A stretch of 64,000 nt of DNA from Micromonospora polyrhachis (GCF_014203835.1 NZ_JACHJW010000001.1:1054001-1118000); one strand, 5' to 3'; shown: positions 49,922-59,353, counted from the first letter of the stretch. Numbers and translations: made by a program. The notes: generated by a model not told the origin, from the letters alone.

Positions 49922-51764
49922 ATGCTTCCCCCTCGGACATCGTTGGAACGGTCCCGGCGTTACGCTGTGCGGGGGTTTCAGCTTCGGTTCGCGACCTGCC
50001 GGCAGTGGCGGGCGCAGTGTGAGTACCAGTTCCCAACTCACCTCGACGGGGCGTCCGTGGTGCCCGGATTGGCGAACGCCGGTCCGGCTCGTCGGATGCG
50101 CCCACCCGGGTCGGGGCCTCGCGTCCGGAGAGGTGAGTCGGCGCGGCCTGGGACTTCGTGCCGCGACGGGCGGACGTGGTCCGGGAAGCCGGTGGGTCCG
50201 ACTGTCCCCGGCCGTACAAGCCGGGAACCATGGGCGGCATGACGCCGTCGTTCTCCCGCGCCGCCGCCGCCAGATCCTTCCGCGAGCCAAGCGTGGGCTC
50301 CCGAGTGTCGGTGCCCTCGGGCGCGGCGAGTTGCCGTACCGGAGGGTCACGGTCCGGCATCCGCCCGAGGGCCGGCACCCCCTGCCCCGATCCGGAGAGG
50401 GCATAGCCGCCGGCCAACCCGCGACCGGGCGGGACGGGGCCGAGCACACCGCCGGGCCCGAGCAGCCCGCCCGGCCCCGGGGCGGTGGGCAGCACGGCTG
50501 GCGGGAGCGCGGTGACCGGTCGCGGGGTCAGCGGGACGATGCCCGTACCCGGTGTGCCGGACGGAAGCGCGGCGGGCCGGAAGGCTCCCAGCGGACCAAC
50601 ACCCGGACCGGTGGGGCCGCCTCCCAGACCCGGCGGAACGCCGCCCGGACCGGGACTGGGCCCGATGCCCGGCGGCGCGGTAGGACCGAGGCCGGGGGGC
50701 GCGGTGCCCGGCGGCTCATCGAGTCCCGCTTCCGTCAACGGACGAACACCCCCGGGCTCGTCGGCCGCCGTCGGACCGCCGCCGGCTGTGGCGAGGCCGA
50801 GTAGACCCTGATACGGCGTGGCTGGCTGCCACTCGCGGAGTGCTTCCACCAGCTCTCCGCTGAGCCGTACCGCGATTTCCCGGGCCTCCCGGTCCGCCGT
50901 GTCCTCGACGCCTTTGATCTGCTTCTGGACGCCCGCCTGCCCCAGCGGGGAGATGGCGACTGCCAGGTCGATCCGCATGCCCTCCAACGCCGTGTCCCGG
51001 CGACGGATGACAGCGCGAAGGTCGTCCTGGGCCGTGCTGAGCGCCTTGGCCGCCGCCTCGTACCCGACGGCCCGGCTCCTCGTGTTCGCCTGCCACCGCT
51101 CGGTCGAGTCCACCGTACGCGTGACGGACCGACGAAACTCCCGGCCCCCCTCGCCGTACCAGTGCAGGGTCTTTGCCCGCGCCGCCAAGAGGTCGCCGGC
51201 GAGGCCGATCGACGCGCCGGCCGCACGCCAGTCGGTGGCCAGCTTCTCGGCACGCTCCGGCCGGGCGCCGATGACGAGGGCGAAGATCTGGTCGGCGTCG
51301 AGTCCGGCCCAGTCGGTGCGCTGCGGGCCCGGCCGGGCGTACGGGTAGCGTCGGCGGCCGGTCGTCGAGCCGGTGACCTGCGCTGTCGTACCGTCGCCAT
51401 AGGACGGACCGGCGATGTCACCGTCCCGCAGCGACTCCTGGATGCGGCGGAGTTGCCGGGCGGAGCTGTCCTCGATCCCCTCGTACCACTGGGACGCCAG
51501 CTCCGCGCCACGGGCGGTGCTGGCCATGCCGTCGACGAGATCGTCCGAGAACGCGCGGAGCGCCGTCAGGTCGGTCCCGGCCAGCTCCGCGAACCACTGC
51601 ATCTCGGCGAAACCGGCCGGCTGGCCGAGCTGCGTGGCGACTGCGGTGGCGGCGTCGAGTCGTGCTCGGGCGTCGCCCGCGTAGGCCGTGCCGGCGCCCG
51701 CCACCGCATCGGCGAAGGTCCGCAGGCCGGCCGACTCCACCTCGAGCAGGTCACTGTCGCCCAC
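49911..51764 (-). CDS. T7SS-associated helical protein with Gly/Pro-rich C-terminus (617 aa)
   Basis: The preferred start is GTG 51764 (GDSDLLEVESAG), 31 nt after the eccC stop; a longer frame to 51839 would overlap eccC. The ribosome site is poor. Residues 1 to about 330 are Ala-rich helices with repeated coiled segments (for example FAELAGTDLTALRAF, STAQDDLRAVIRRRDTAL), similar in style to ESX/PE-PPE-type secreted or secretion-accessory proteins but without a clear WXG. Residues about 340-617 are Gly/Pro-rich and then basic, probably disordered. The gene sits between eccC and the 694-aa putative substrate and overlaps the latter by 11 nt. The two share the same architecture (helical head, disordered tail), so they may act as a pair. 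I do not recognise a named family. Confidence 0.75.
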   Translation of the reverse strand: MGDSDLLEVESAGLRTFADAVAGAGTAYAGDARARLDAATAVATQLGQPAGFAEMQWFAELAGTDLTALRAFSDDLVDGMASTARGAELASQWYEGIEDSSARQLRRIQESLRDGDIAGPSYGDGTTAQVTGSTTGRRRYPYARPGPQRTDWAGLDADQIFALVIGARPERAEKLATDWRAAGASIGLAGDLLAARAKTLHWYGEGGREFRRSVTRTVDSTERWQANTRSRAVGYEAAAKALSTAQDDLRAVIRRRDTALEGMRIDLAVAISPLGQAGVQKQIKGVEDTADREAREIAVRLSGELVEALREWQPATPYQGLLGLATAGGGPTAADEPGGVRPLTEAGLDEPPGTAPPGLGPTAPPGIGPSPGPGGVPPGLGGGPTGPGVGPLGAFRPAALPSGTPGTGIVPLTPRPVTALPPAVLPTAPGPGGLLGPGGVLGPVPPGRGLAGGYALSGSGQGVPALGRMPDRDPPVRQLAAPEGTDTREPTLGSRKDLAAAARENDGVMPPMVPGLYGRGQSDPPASRTTSARRGTKSQAAPTHLSGREAPTRVGASDEPDRRSPIRAPRTPRRGELGTGTHTAPATAGRSRTEAETPAQRNAGTVPTMSEGEAYGR

Positions 51765-51795
51765 AATCGGTGAGCGTAAACGGTGGTTCGACGCA

Positions 51796-54700
51796 TCACA
51801 ATGGGTTGTCCAACCACGCCAGTTGCACCAGCCGGGCACCTTCCTTGCGGGTCACCATCCAGGCCCGGCCGGGCGGCAGTGCGCTCGGCCGGACCCCGCC
51901 GAGTAGCGGTCCCTCGTTGCGGTCGCCGGACATGACGAGCCCGGGGGCGTTGAGGTCGCGCAGCCGGCCGAGAACCGGGTCGTACATCGCTCGGGAGGCA
52001 CCGCCGCTGCGCCGGACGACCACGATGTGCAGCCCCACCTCGCGGGCCTGTGGCAGCAGGCTCTGTAGCGCCAGCAGGGGGTTTCCGTCGCCCGCGACGA
52101 GGTCGTAGTCGTCGACGAGGACCCACAGTTCGGCGCCGCTCCACCAGCTCCGGGCGCGCAACTGCTCCGGGCGGATGTCGGGGCCGGGCAACCGCTCGCG
52201 GAGGGCGAGTAGGGCGTCCTTGAGCAAGGCGGTGCCGTACTCGGCGGTGGTGGCGGAGGCCATCAGATACTGCTCCGGTACCGCACCGAGCAGGCTTCGC
52301 CGGTAGTCGATGGTGATAATGCGCGCCTGCTCCGGTGTGTACCGCTGCGCGATGCCGGCCGCCACCACACGCAGGAACGACGACTTGCCGCACTCGGTGT
52401 CACCGAAGACGATGAAGTGCGGGTCGCTGTCGGGGTCGATGAAGACCGGGCCCAGGTCGGCTTCCGCGATGCCGATCGGCAGGCCAGGTTGGTCGACGCC
52501 CAGCCGGGACACCTCGGCGAGGGGGATCTCCGCGGGCAGCAGCCGTACCGGCGGCGCGACCGGGCCGGACCACGCTGCCCGCACGGCGGCGACCGCCTCG
52601 CTCACGGCGGTGTCCGTCGAGGTGGCCGAGTTGAGCTGCGGGCGGCTGGCCAGGAACTGGTACGTCTCGGGTGTGATGCCGCGTCCCGGTGCCTGCGTGG
52701 GGACGTTGGCGGCGGCCCGGCGGCCGATGGTGGAGTCGGAGGGGTCACCGAGGCGCAGTTCGAGGCGGCTACCGAAGGCGTCCCGGATGGCCGGTCGCAG
52801 GTCGAACCAGCGGCTGCCGGTGATGACGAGGTGCACACCGTAGGCGAGGCCACGGTTGGCTACCTCGATCGCCTTCTGCTCCAGGTCGTCGAAGTCGTTG
52901 CGCAATGTCAGCATGCCGTCGATGACCAGCAGTACGTCGGCGCAGTTCGCGGTGCCGAACTCGCCGGCGGCCGCCCGACGGCGGAACGCCGCGATCGAGT
53001 CGATCTGGTGGTCGAGGAAGAACTTCTCCCGCTCGACCAGCAGGTTCACCACCTCCGCGACGACGCGGCGCACCAGGTCGGGGTCCTGCCGGCTGGCCAC
53101 CGCCGACACGTGCGGCAGGTCGGCGAGGACGGCGAGACCACCACCACCGAAGTCGAGGCAGGCGAACTGCACCTGTGCGGGGGTGTGCGTCAGCGCCAGG
53201 CTCAGCACCAGCGTGCGCAGCAGGGTGCTCTTGCCGGACTGCGGTGCGCCGATGAAGGCGGCATGCCCCGCCGCGCCGGCGAGCTGCAGTCGCAGCGCTT
53301 CCCGACGCTGCTCGAACGGGCGGTCCACGACGCCGACCACCACGTCGAGCGTGCCCCGCAGGCTCGGGTCGACCGTGGTGAGACCGAGATCGGGGTCGGT
53401 GACCAGGTCACCGAGAAGGTCGTGGAGGGTGTCCGACTCGCTCAGCGGCGGCAGCCACACCTGGTGTGCGGGCACACCGTGACCGACCAACCGTTCGGTC
53501 ACCAGGTCGAGTAGCGTCTCGCCGGTCACCTCGTCCGGCACCTCCTCGGGCTCCTCCTTGGCCTCGACCCGCTCGGTGGGCTCGGCCACGTACGCCGACG
53601 TGAAGGCCGTCACGGCGCTCTCCTCGGTGGTGAGGGCCACCGGTGCGGTGTGGCGGTAGACGCCGGAGACGTACGCCGCCCGGAACCGCTCCAGCGTGTC
53701 GCTGCCGTACTTGAGGAACCCGTGGCCGGGGGCGCGCGGCAGCTCGTACGCGTCAGCGACGCCGAGGACCGCCCGGCTCTCCATCGGGGAGAACGTCCGC
53801 AACCCGATCCGGTACGAGAGATGGGTGTCGAGGCCGCGCAGTCGGCCTTCCTCCAGCCGCTGGCTCGCGAGCAGAAGGTGCACGCCGAGCGATCGACCGA
53901 GCCGTCCGATCTGCACGAACATGTCGATGAAGTCCGGCTTGGCGGAGAGCAGTTCGCTGAACTCGTCGCAGACGATCAGCAGGCTGGGCACCGGGCCCAG
54001 CGGTGCGCCTGCCGCCCGCGCTCGCTCGTAGTCGCGCAGCGACGCGTAGTTGCCGGCCCGACGCAGCAGTTCCTGGCGGCGGACCAGTTCGCCGTTGATG
54101 GCGTCGGCCATACGGTCGACCAGCGGCAGCTCGTCGGAGAGGTTGGTGATGACGGCGCTGGTGTGCGGTAGCCGGTCGAGCTTGGTGAAGGTCGCGCCGC
54201 CCTTGAAGTCGATGAGGACGAAGTTCAGCACCTCGGGTGAGTGCGTGATGGCCAGCGCCAGCACCAGCGTGCGCAGCAGTTCGGACTTGCCCGAACCGGT
54301 GGCACCGATGAGCAGGCCGTGTGGGCCCATTCCGTCCTGCGCGGCTTCCTTGAGGTCGAGTTCGATCCGTTCTCCGTCCGACAGCACGCCGATCGGCACC
54401 CGCAGGCGCAACCGGTTGGGCCGTGGCTGCCAGGTGCGCGCCGGGTCGACCTGCTCCGGCCCGTCGAGGTCGAGCAGGTCGGTGAGCTCGTGGGTGTAGT
54501 TCATCGACTGCTCGGCCCCGCCGGACTGGGCCAGCCGCAGTGGGGCGAGTTGGTGGGCCAAGCTCTCCGCCACCACCAGCGGCATCTGGTCGCCTCGCCC
54601 GAGCACCTGCTCACCGCCGTGGGTTATCGCGGTCATGGTGCCGTCCGCTGCCAGGTCGAGCACGAGACACGAGCGGTCGGGATGGCGGGGCGGCTCGCCG

Positions 54701-55740
54701 CAGACGTGGACGACGGTGACCCCTTCGAGCCCGACGTCGGCGACGAGGTGGTCCGAGCCGGCGCTCTCGGCCCCGTCGATGACGGCCACCAGGTGCGGCC
54801 CCTCGAAGCTGACCTCGCTCGCGCCCGGATTGAACCGGGGCCGGGCCACGAGCAGGTCCTCCACCATCGCCTCCAGCGCCACCACGGACGGGGCGATCAG
54901 GCGCAGCGGCCCCAACGCGTCGGTCTGTGACGGATGCGCGGCGTGCGGCAGCCACTTGCACCATTCCCAGAGGTACCGCCGCTCGTCGCCGACACAGGCC
55001 GCGATCATCATGTCGTTGGGCGCGTGGCCGAAGGCCGCCTGCGCGACGAGGGCGCGAGCGACCGCCCGGGCCCGGTCCGGGTCGCCGCAGAGGTGGATGG
55101 TGGCGAAACCGTCGAGCGCCACGACCACCGGCAGATCGTCCACCTGCCGGTACGTGGTCAGGAACCGGCGCAACGCCCCGGCGCTGACCGGTTCGGCCTT
55201 CTCCACCGGGACGAACGGCGGTGCCACCAGTGGGGCGGTCAGCTCGCGCGGACCCAGACCGATGCGGATCTGCCCGAAGTCCTGGTCACCGGGGAGCCGC
55301 TCCCACAGGCGCGTGGTGTCCACCATCGACCAGAGCATGCCGGGGTCGATGTGCCGGAAGTACTCCGCCGCGCGCTGGACCCGGATGGCCTCGCGCACGT
55401 TGCGCCGTACCCCGGAAAGCTCGAACAGGTAGGCTCGCCGCAGCCGGTTCATTTCGCCCTTGCCGGCACCGGAGGCCCGGCCCAGCTGGCTGCCGACCAT
55501 GCCGAGCATGGCCACCCCGAGCAGCCCGCCGGTGATGATGCGCAGCATGCCACCGGAGTTGCCGGCAAAGAGCAGCATCATCGCGGCCGCGCCCGCGACC
55601 ATCGGCAGGATCATCACCAGACGTCCCGCGAGTCCACCCTCAGGGTCGGGGATCTCCGAGGGCGGCTCCAGCATGATGTCGCCGGCGGGGAACGGAGGCG
55701 CTGCTCGGCGCGACCGGCGCCTGCGGATTGTGGTCGCCAC
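51796..55740 (-). CDS. eccC: Type VII secretion ATPase EccC
   Basis: EccC is the motor of the ESX inner-membrane complex and recognises substrates with its cytoplasmic FtsK/SpoIIIE-type domains. The start is taken at GTG 55740 (TTIRRRRSRRAAPPFPAGD), matching the usual basic EccC N-terminus; there is no ribosome site, so initiation may be leaderless. Two membrane helices lie at about residues 38-100. Three ATPase domains follow: Walker A GATGSGKS near 478 with an intact Walker B (LLIVCDEF); GAPQSGKS near 831 with Walker B ending VIDG, lacking the catalytic Glu; and GDTECGKS near 1113 with LVDDY. Only the first appears fully equipped for hydrolysis, as commonly seen in EccC. Length is 1314 residues in one chain, not split into Ca/Cb. 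It heads a - strand operon with the two Pro-rich proteins. Confidence 0.95.
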   Translation of the reverse strand: MATTIRRRRSRRAAPPFPAGDIMLEPPSEIPDPEGGLAGRLVMILPMVAGAAAMMLLFAGNSGGMLRIITGGLLGVAMLGMVGSQLGRASGAGKGEMNRLRRAYLFELSGVRRNVREAIRVQRAAEYFRHIDPGMLWSMVDTTRLWERLPGDQDFGQIRIGLGPRELTAPLVAPPFVPVEKAEPVSAGALRRFLTTYRQVDDLPVVVALDGFATIHLCGDPDRARAVARALVAQAAFGHAPNDMMIAACVGDERRYLWEWCKWLPHAAHPSQTDALGPLRLIAPSVVALEAMVEDLLVARPRFNPGASEVSFEGPHLVAVIDGAESAGSDHLVADVGLEGVTVVHVCGEPPRHPDRSCLVLDLAADGTMTAITHGGEQVLGRGDQMPLVVAESLAHQLAPLRLAQSGGAEQSMNYTHELTDLLDLDGPEQVDPARTWQPRPNRLRLRVPIGVLSDGERIELDLKEAAQDGMGPHGLLIGATGSGKSELLRTLVLALAITHSPEVLNFVLIDFKGGATFTKLDRLPHTSAVITNLSDELPLVDRMADAINGELVRRQELLRRAGNYASLRDYERARAAGAPLGPVPSLLIVCDEFSELLSAKPDFIDMFVQIGRLGRSLGVHLLLASQRLEEGRLRGLDTHLSYRIGLRTFSPMESRAVLGVADAYELPRAPGHGFLKYGSDTLERFRAAYVSGVYRHTAPVALTTEESAVTAFTSAYVAEPTERVEAKEEPEEVPDEVTGETLLDLVTERLVGHGVPAHQVWLPPLSESDTLHDLLGDLVTDPDLGLTTVDPSLRGTLDVVVGVVDRPFEQRREALRLQLAGAAGHAAFIGAPQSGKSTLLRTLVLSLALTHTPAQVQFACLDFGGGGLAVLADLPHVSAVASRQDPDLVRRVVAEVVNLLVEREKFFLDHQIDSIAAFRRRAAAGEFGTANCADVLLVIDGMLTLRNDFDDLEQKAIEVANRGLAYGVHLVITGSRWFDLRPAIRDAFGSRLELRLGDPSDSTIGRRAAANVPTQAPGRGITPETYQFLASRPQLNSATSTDTAVSEAVAAVRAAWSGPVAPPVRLLPAEIPLAEVSRLGVDQPGLPIGIAEADLGPVFIDPDSDPHFIVFGDTECGKSSFLRVVAAGIAQRYTPEQARIITIDYRRSLLGAVPEQYLMASATTAEYGTALLKDALLALRERLPGPDIRPEQLRARSWWSGAELWVLVDDYDLVAGDGNPLLALQSLLPQAREVGLHIVVVRRSGGASRAMYDPVLGRLRDLNAPGLVMSGDRNEGPLLGGVRPSALPPGRAWMVTRKEGARLVQLAWLDNPL

Positions 55741-55808
55741 CGGGCCATAGTAGTGACGCGGAAACCCGTCTTGTCTAACGTGGACATCGATCGAGGGGAG
55801 ACCGAGGA
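55741..55808. promoter_or_regulatory. Divergent eccC/eccD intergenic region
   Basis: Only 68 bp separate the two divergent starts, so their promoters must overlap or lie very close. GGGGAG and GAGGA precede the eccD GTG. No convincing -10/-35 pair is visible. Confidence 0.4.
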
Positions 55809-57179
55809 GTGCAGCAGACCGGACTGGCACGCATCATCGTCATCGCGCCGGATCGCCGGATGGAGATGACCGTGCCGGAGCATGTCCCACTTGCCGGGAT
55901 ATTGCCGACGTTACTGCGTCACGCGGGCCCGACACTGGCCGAAGACGGGGTGGAGCGGGGTGGCTGGATCCTGCGTCGGGTCGACGGACGCCGGCTCGAC
56001 AGCGCTCAGTCGTTGGCCATGCAGGACGTGTTGGACGGGGAGACCCTGGTCCTGTCACCCAACGACGCGACCTGGCCGGAACCCGCGTTCGACGACGTCG
56101 CGGAGGCCATCGCGCACGGTGCCAGCGGGCTCGGCGCGCAGTGGTCGCCGCACGCGACGCTGCGGGTGAGTCGCGGGTTCGCCGCGGCTGTCGTCGTCGC
56201 CGGCGCGGCGGCACTCCTCACCGGGCCGGCGTCCCCGCAGGCCGGCACCCTCGCCCTCGTCGGCGCGGCGGTGCTGTTGGGGGCCGCGGCGTTCGCGGAG
56301 CGCGTTCTCCGCGACCCACGGACCGCCCGGGTGGCCGACGCTCTCACCCTGCTGTACGCGGTGGTGGGCGCACTGCTGCTGGGCTCCGACGGTGACACCG
56401 TCACGTTGAACGCGTGGTCGATCGCCGGCGCCGCCGGTGCGCTGCTGTTCGTGTCCCTGGTCGGCCAACTCCTGCTGCCGGGCGTGACGTACGTGGCCGG
56501 CAGCGCCCTCGCGGTCGGCGCTGGCGCGATCACCCTGCTCGCCGCGACCTCCCTGACGACGGTCGAGGGTGCCGCCGCGGTCGTCGTCGGGCTCGTCGTC
56601 CTGTCGCTGTTCGCGCTCCCGCGCCTGGCCATGAGCATCGGTGGTGTCCCGACACCAGCCGTCCCATCCATCACCGGGGAGGTCGAGGGTCCGCCGCCGC
56701 CGGCCGCCGAACTGTCCGGGGCGGTCCGCCGCTCCGACGAACTGTTGACCGGTCTACTGCTGGGCACGATGGCGGTGGTCGCCGCCGGTCTCGTCCTCCT
56801 CGCCGACGCGCACACCACCAGCGGGCTGCTGCTCGTCGGCGCGGTCACACTCATCTGTGCCCTGCGGGCCCGGGCCTTTGCCGCCTCGCGCCACCGGGTC
56901 GCGCTGATCAGCGCCGCCATCACCGGTCTACTCAGCCTCGTCTGGTACGCCTGGACCGGCCCGATGCGCGCGCCGGTGCCGACGGCCCTGCTCGTGACCG
57001 CGCTGCTCGTCCTGGCGTTGTCCGCGCTGGCGCTTGGTCACCGGCTGTCCCGCCGGGCGTTTCCGCCCCGCCTCGGTCGGCTCGGCGACCTGCTGTCCCT
57101 GGTGCTGACGGCGGCGGTCCCGGTGCTGGTCGGGCTCGTGCTGGGGCTGTTCGGCTTCTTCCGTGGGTTGGGAGGCTGA
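55809..57179 (+). CDS. eccD: Type VII secretion integral membrane protein EccD
   Basis: Residues 1 to about 90 form the ubiquitin-like (YukD-type) cytoplasmic domain (ARIIVIAPDRRMEMTVPEHV, LDGETLVLSPND). The rest is about eleven transmembrane helices starting near residue 125, the standard EccD plan that builds the membrane pore vestibule. Length is 456 residues, typical of the family. The start is GTG 55809 with a GAGG/GGGGAG ribosome site. The stop is 3 nt before eccB, and the eccB ribosome site (GGGAGGCTGAGG) spans that stop, so the two are coupled. Confidence 0.95.
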   Translation: MQQTGLARIIVIAPDRRMEMTVPEHVPLAGILPTLLRHAGPTLAEDGVERGGWILRRVDGRRLDSAQSLAMQDVLDGETLVLSPNDATWPEPAFDDVAEAIAHGASGLGAQWSPHATLRVSRGFAAAVVVAGAAALLTGPASPQAGTLALVGAAVLLGAAAFAERVLRDPRTARVADALTLLYAVVGALLLGSDGDTVTLNAWSIAGAAGALLFVSLVGQLLLPGVTYVAGSALAVGAGAITLLAATSLTTVEGAAAVVVGLVVLSLFALPRLAMSIGGVPTPAVPSITGEVEGPPPPAAELSGAVRRSDELLTGLLLGTMAVVAAGLVLLADAHTTSGLLLVGAVTLICALRARAFAASRHRVALISAAITGLLSLVWYAWTGPMRAPVPTALLVTALLVLALSALALGHRLSRRAFPPRLGRLGDLLSLVLTAAVPVLVGLVLGLFGFFRGLGG

Positions 57180-57182
57180 GGC

Positions 57183-58568
57183 ATGCTCAGCCGGCGCGAT
57201 CTCATCCAGTCGCAGCAGTACCTGACGCTTCGCCAGGTGAAGGCCCTGCTCGCCCATCGCCCCGACCCGCTGGACTGGGCGGGACGCCACGGTGCGGCAA
57301 CCGCCTTCGCCGGGGTCATGATTCTGGTCATCGCCTTGGCCGCAGCCGCGGTGATCGGCCTCATCTTTCCGGGCGGCTCGAAGAAGTGGCAGAGCTGCGA
57401 CAGCATCATCGTCGAGCGCGACACGGGTGCCACCTATGTCTGCGACGCGACCTCGCGGACCCTCTACCCGGTGGCGAACTTCGGCTCCGCCGCGCTGATC
57501 ATGGGATCGAGCACCTCGGTCCGGATCGCCAGTGAGTCGCTGACCTGGCCGCGTGGGGCCCTGCTCGGACTTCCGGGCGCGCCCGACGAGCTGGTGTCCG
57601 CCAAGAAGTACCTCAGCGGCGCGTGGAGCCTGTGCTCGGTGTCGCGCTCCGGTGCCGCCGCGCGCGGTGGTCCCGCCACCATCATCCTGGCCGGTGCGCA
57701 ACCGGCCGCCGCCCAGCCGGTCGACGAGCGCGCGGTGTTGCTCGTCGGACCCGACGGCACCCGTTATCTGTTGTGGTCCGGGCACCGCTATCCGATCCGC
57801 GAACCGGAGCACGTGCTGCCGGTGCTCGGTTTCGCCGCCCAGGACGGGTTGGCGGTGGCCGATGCCTGGCTCGCGCCGATCCCGCTGGGTGCCGCGCTCG
57901 GTCCGATCGACGTGTCCGACCGGGGCGCCCGGCTCTTCGGGTTTCCGCACGCCACGGTCGGCCAACTGGTGCGCCTGCCCGGCGGCGACGGCGCGGACCG
58001 CGTCTATCTCGTCCGTCGGGAGGGCCTACAGGAGGTGACCCCGCTGCAGCAGGCGCTGGTCCGCGGCGGTGGCACGCCGCCGGTGGCGCTCACCCCCGCC
58101 GCGCTCGGCGGCACGCCCATCGTCGCGCGGATGTCGCTGGCCGGATTCCCCCCGCCGGAGAAGGTACCCGCCTTCGTCCGTCCGCAGGAGGGGCTGCTCT
58201 GCGCGGCGATGCTCGCCGACACGGTCACGGTCACCGTCGACGGCACGCTCCCGTCCAGCGCCGCCGGTGTCCTCGCCCGGCGCGGCGCCGCCCAGGGGGT
58301 GCCGCTCGCCGACGCCGTGCTTGTAGCCCCCGGGCATGCGGTGCTGGCCCGCAGCATGGCCAGCCCCGGCGCGACCGGCGGGCCGCTCGTGCTGCTCACG
58401 GACGTGGGCGTACGCCATGCCTGCGCGAACGACCAGGTGCCGAAGATGCTCGGCTTCGCCGGCACGCCCGTGTTGTTGCCTGCCGCGCTGTTGGAACGGG
58501 TGGAGGAAGGCGTGGCGCTCGACCCGGCGCAGGCCAGGCTTGCGGTGCCGCCGCGACCGCGTGCGTGA
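57183..58568 (+). CDS. eccB: Type VII secretion protein EccB
   Basis: EccB has a short cytoplasmic N-terminus, one membrane helix and a large extracytoplasmic repeat domain; it forms the periplasm-like part of the ESX core complex. The N-terminus SRRDLIQSQQYLTLRQVKALL is the diagnostic EccB signature. The membrane helix is near residues 40-62 (VMILVIALAAAAVIGLIF). The exterior part contains Cys72 and Cys82 in the usual N-terminal cysteine cluster and the repeat motifs typical of the family. Length is 461 residues, as expected. A pair of 21-bp-spaced repeats begins at its stop codon. Confidence 0.95.
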   Translation: MLSRRDLIQSQQYLTLRQVKALLAHRPDPLDWAGRHGAATAFAGVMILVIALAAAAVIGLIFPGGSKKWQSCDSIIVERDTGATYVCDATSRTLYPVANFGSAALIMGSSTSVRIASESLTWPRGALLGLPGAPDELVSAKKYLSGAWSLCSVSRSGAAARGGPATIILAGAQPAAAQPVDERAVLLVGPDGTRYLLWSGHRYPIREPEHVLPVLGFAAQDGLAVADAWLAPIPLGAALGPIDVSDRGARLFGFPHATVGQLVRLPGGDGADRVYLVRREGLQEVTPLQQALVRGGGTPPVALTPAALGGTPIVARMSLAGFPPPEKVPAFVRPQEGLLCAAMLADTVTVTVDGTLPSSAAGVLARRGAAQGVPLADAVLVAPGHAVLARSMASPGATGGPLVLLTDVGVRHACANDQVPKMLGFAGTPVLLPAALLERVEEGVALDPAQARLAVPPRPRA

Positions 58569-58688
58569 TCAACGGTCGTACGCTCGTGATCAACCGTCGC
58601 AAATGGACACTGTTGCGCATGTCGAAGTGCCGCTATCGTCTCAGCTGAGCGGTCGATACGCACCCCGCCGACACTAGAAGGAGGCGCG
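58564..58688 (+). promoter_or_regulatory. Upstream region of the WXG100 pair with two TGATCA direct repeats
   Basis: CGTGATCAAC(G/C)GTCG occurs at 58564-58578 and again at 58585-58599, exactly 21 bp apart (two helical turns). Each copy contains the palindrome TGATCA. The first overlaps the eccB stop. Downstream, TTGCGC (58613) and TATCGT (58634) are a weak promoter candidate with 15-bp spacing. AAGGAGG lies just before the WXG100 start. Confidence 0.45.
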
Positions 58689-59030
58689 ATGGCCATTACC
58701 CAGGTAACCCCCGACGAGCTCAATGCGGCAGCCAAGGCGGTCTCGAACAGCTGGCAGAAGCTGACCGGCATCCAGAGCGCTCTCAACAACAATCTTCAGC
58801 CGGTCCTGTACGGCGGCTCTTGGGTGGGTAGCGCACAGAACGCGTTCGCCCAGCTCCACGTGGACGTCAACAAGCAGCTCACGAGGCTGCTCGAGTCGCT
58901 GGACGACCTCGGAAATCGAGTCCGTGGCGCGGGTGGCAACTACGAGAGCGCCGAGCAGGAGAACCAGCGTGCCTTCACCACCGGGGTGGACGTTCGCGGC
59001 GGGCTGGCAACACGGCCAGGATTGGGGTAG
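58689..59030 (+). CDS. WXG100 family secreted protein (113 aa)
   Basis: A classic ESX substrate with two helices joined by the W-x-G turn (SWVGSAQNAF near residue 45). A C-terminal YESAE provides the YxxxE form of the general secretion signal. The start is ATG 58689 with a perfect AAGGAGG ribosome site, the best in the locus and consistent with high expression. It is the first of a tandem WXG100 pair (the second starts 2 nt after its stop), expected to form a heterodimer exported by EccB/C/D. It corresponds in position to EsxB or EsxA; the sequence alone does not decide which. Confidence 0.93.
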   Translation: MAITQVTPDELNAAAKAVSNSWQKLTGIQSALNNNLQPVLYGGSWVGSAQNAFAQLHVDVNKQLTRLLESLDDLGNRVRGAGGNYESAEQENQRAFTTGVDVRGGLATRPGLG

Positions 59031-59032
59031 GC

Positions 59033-59332
59033 ATGATCCGCTATGAGTTCGACGAGATCGACCGTTGCGCCCAGGCCATGAACCAGGCCATCGCCGACAC
59101 GCAGGCAGAGGTAGACGCACTCCGCAACCAGCTGAACGGCTTCCTCGCCGGCTGGGAGGGTGACGGTAACTACGCCTACGCGGACGCGAAGCGCGCCTGG
59201 GACGAGGCAGACACGGCACTGCGCGAGGTTTCTGCAGGGATCGCGCAAAAGGTCCAGGTGGTCAACAACGCCATGCGGGACAACGAGGGCGGTATCACCA
59301 AGACCTTCCGGGACTTCACGCCGATGGCCTGA
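59033..59332 (+). CDS. WXG100 family secreted protein (99 aa)
   Basis: Second member of the tandem pair, with the turn GWEGDG near residue 41 and a helical hairpin of 99 residues. There is no clear YxxxD/E at the C-terminus, as is normal for the partner that relies on the other subunit's signal. The start is ATG 59033, with the ribosome site (GGGG) inside the end of the first gene. Together with the 58689 gene it should form the principal heterodimeric substrate. Confidence 0.93.
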   Translation: MIRYEFDEIDRCAQAMNQAIADTQAEVDALRNQLNGFLAGWEGDGNYAYADAKRAWDEADTALREVSAGIAQKVQVVNNAMRDNEGGITKTFRDFTPMA

Positions 59333-59353
59333 CCGAGAGGTTCGTTTCCACGC

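Noticed and set aside
49911-51839. Start of the 617-aa gene at 51839
   Set aside because: It would overlap the eccC 3' end by 44 bp with an atypical N-terminus and no ribosome site. GTG 51764 is a better fit.
55738-55830. Start of eccC at 55830
   Set aside because: It would overlap the eccD coding start. The EccC family begins with the short basic segment encoded from GTG 55740.
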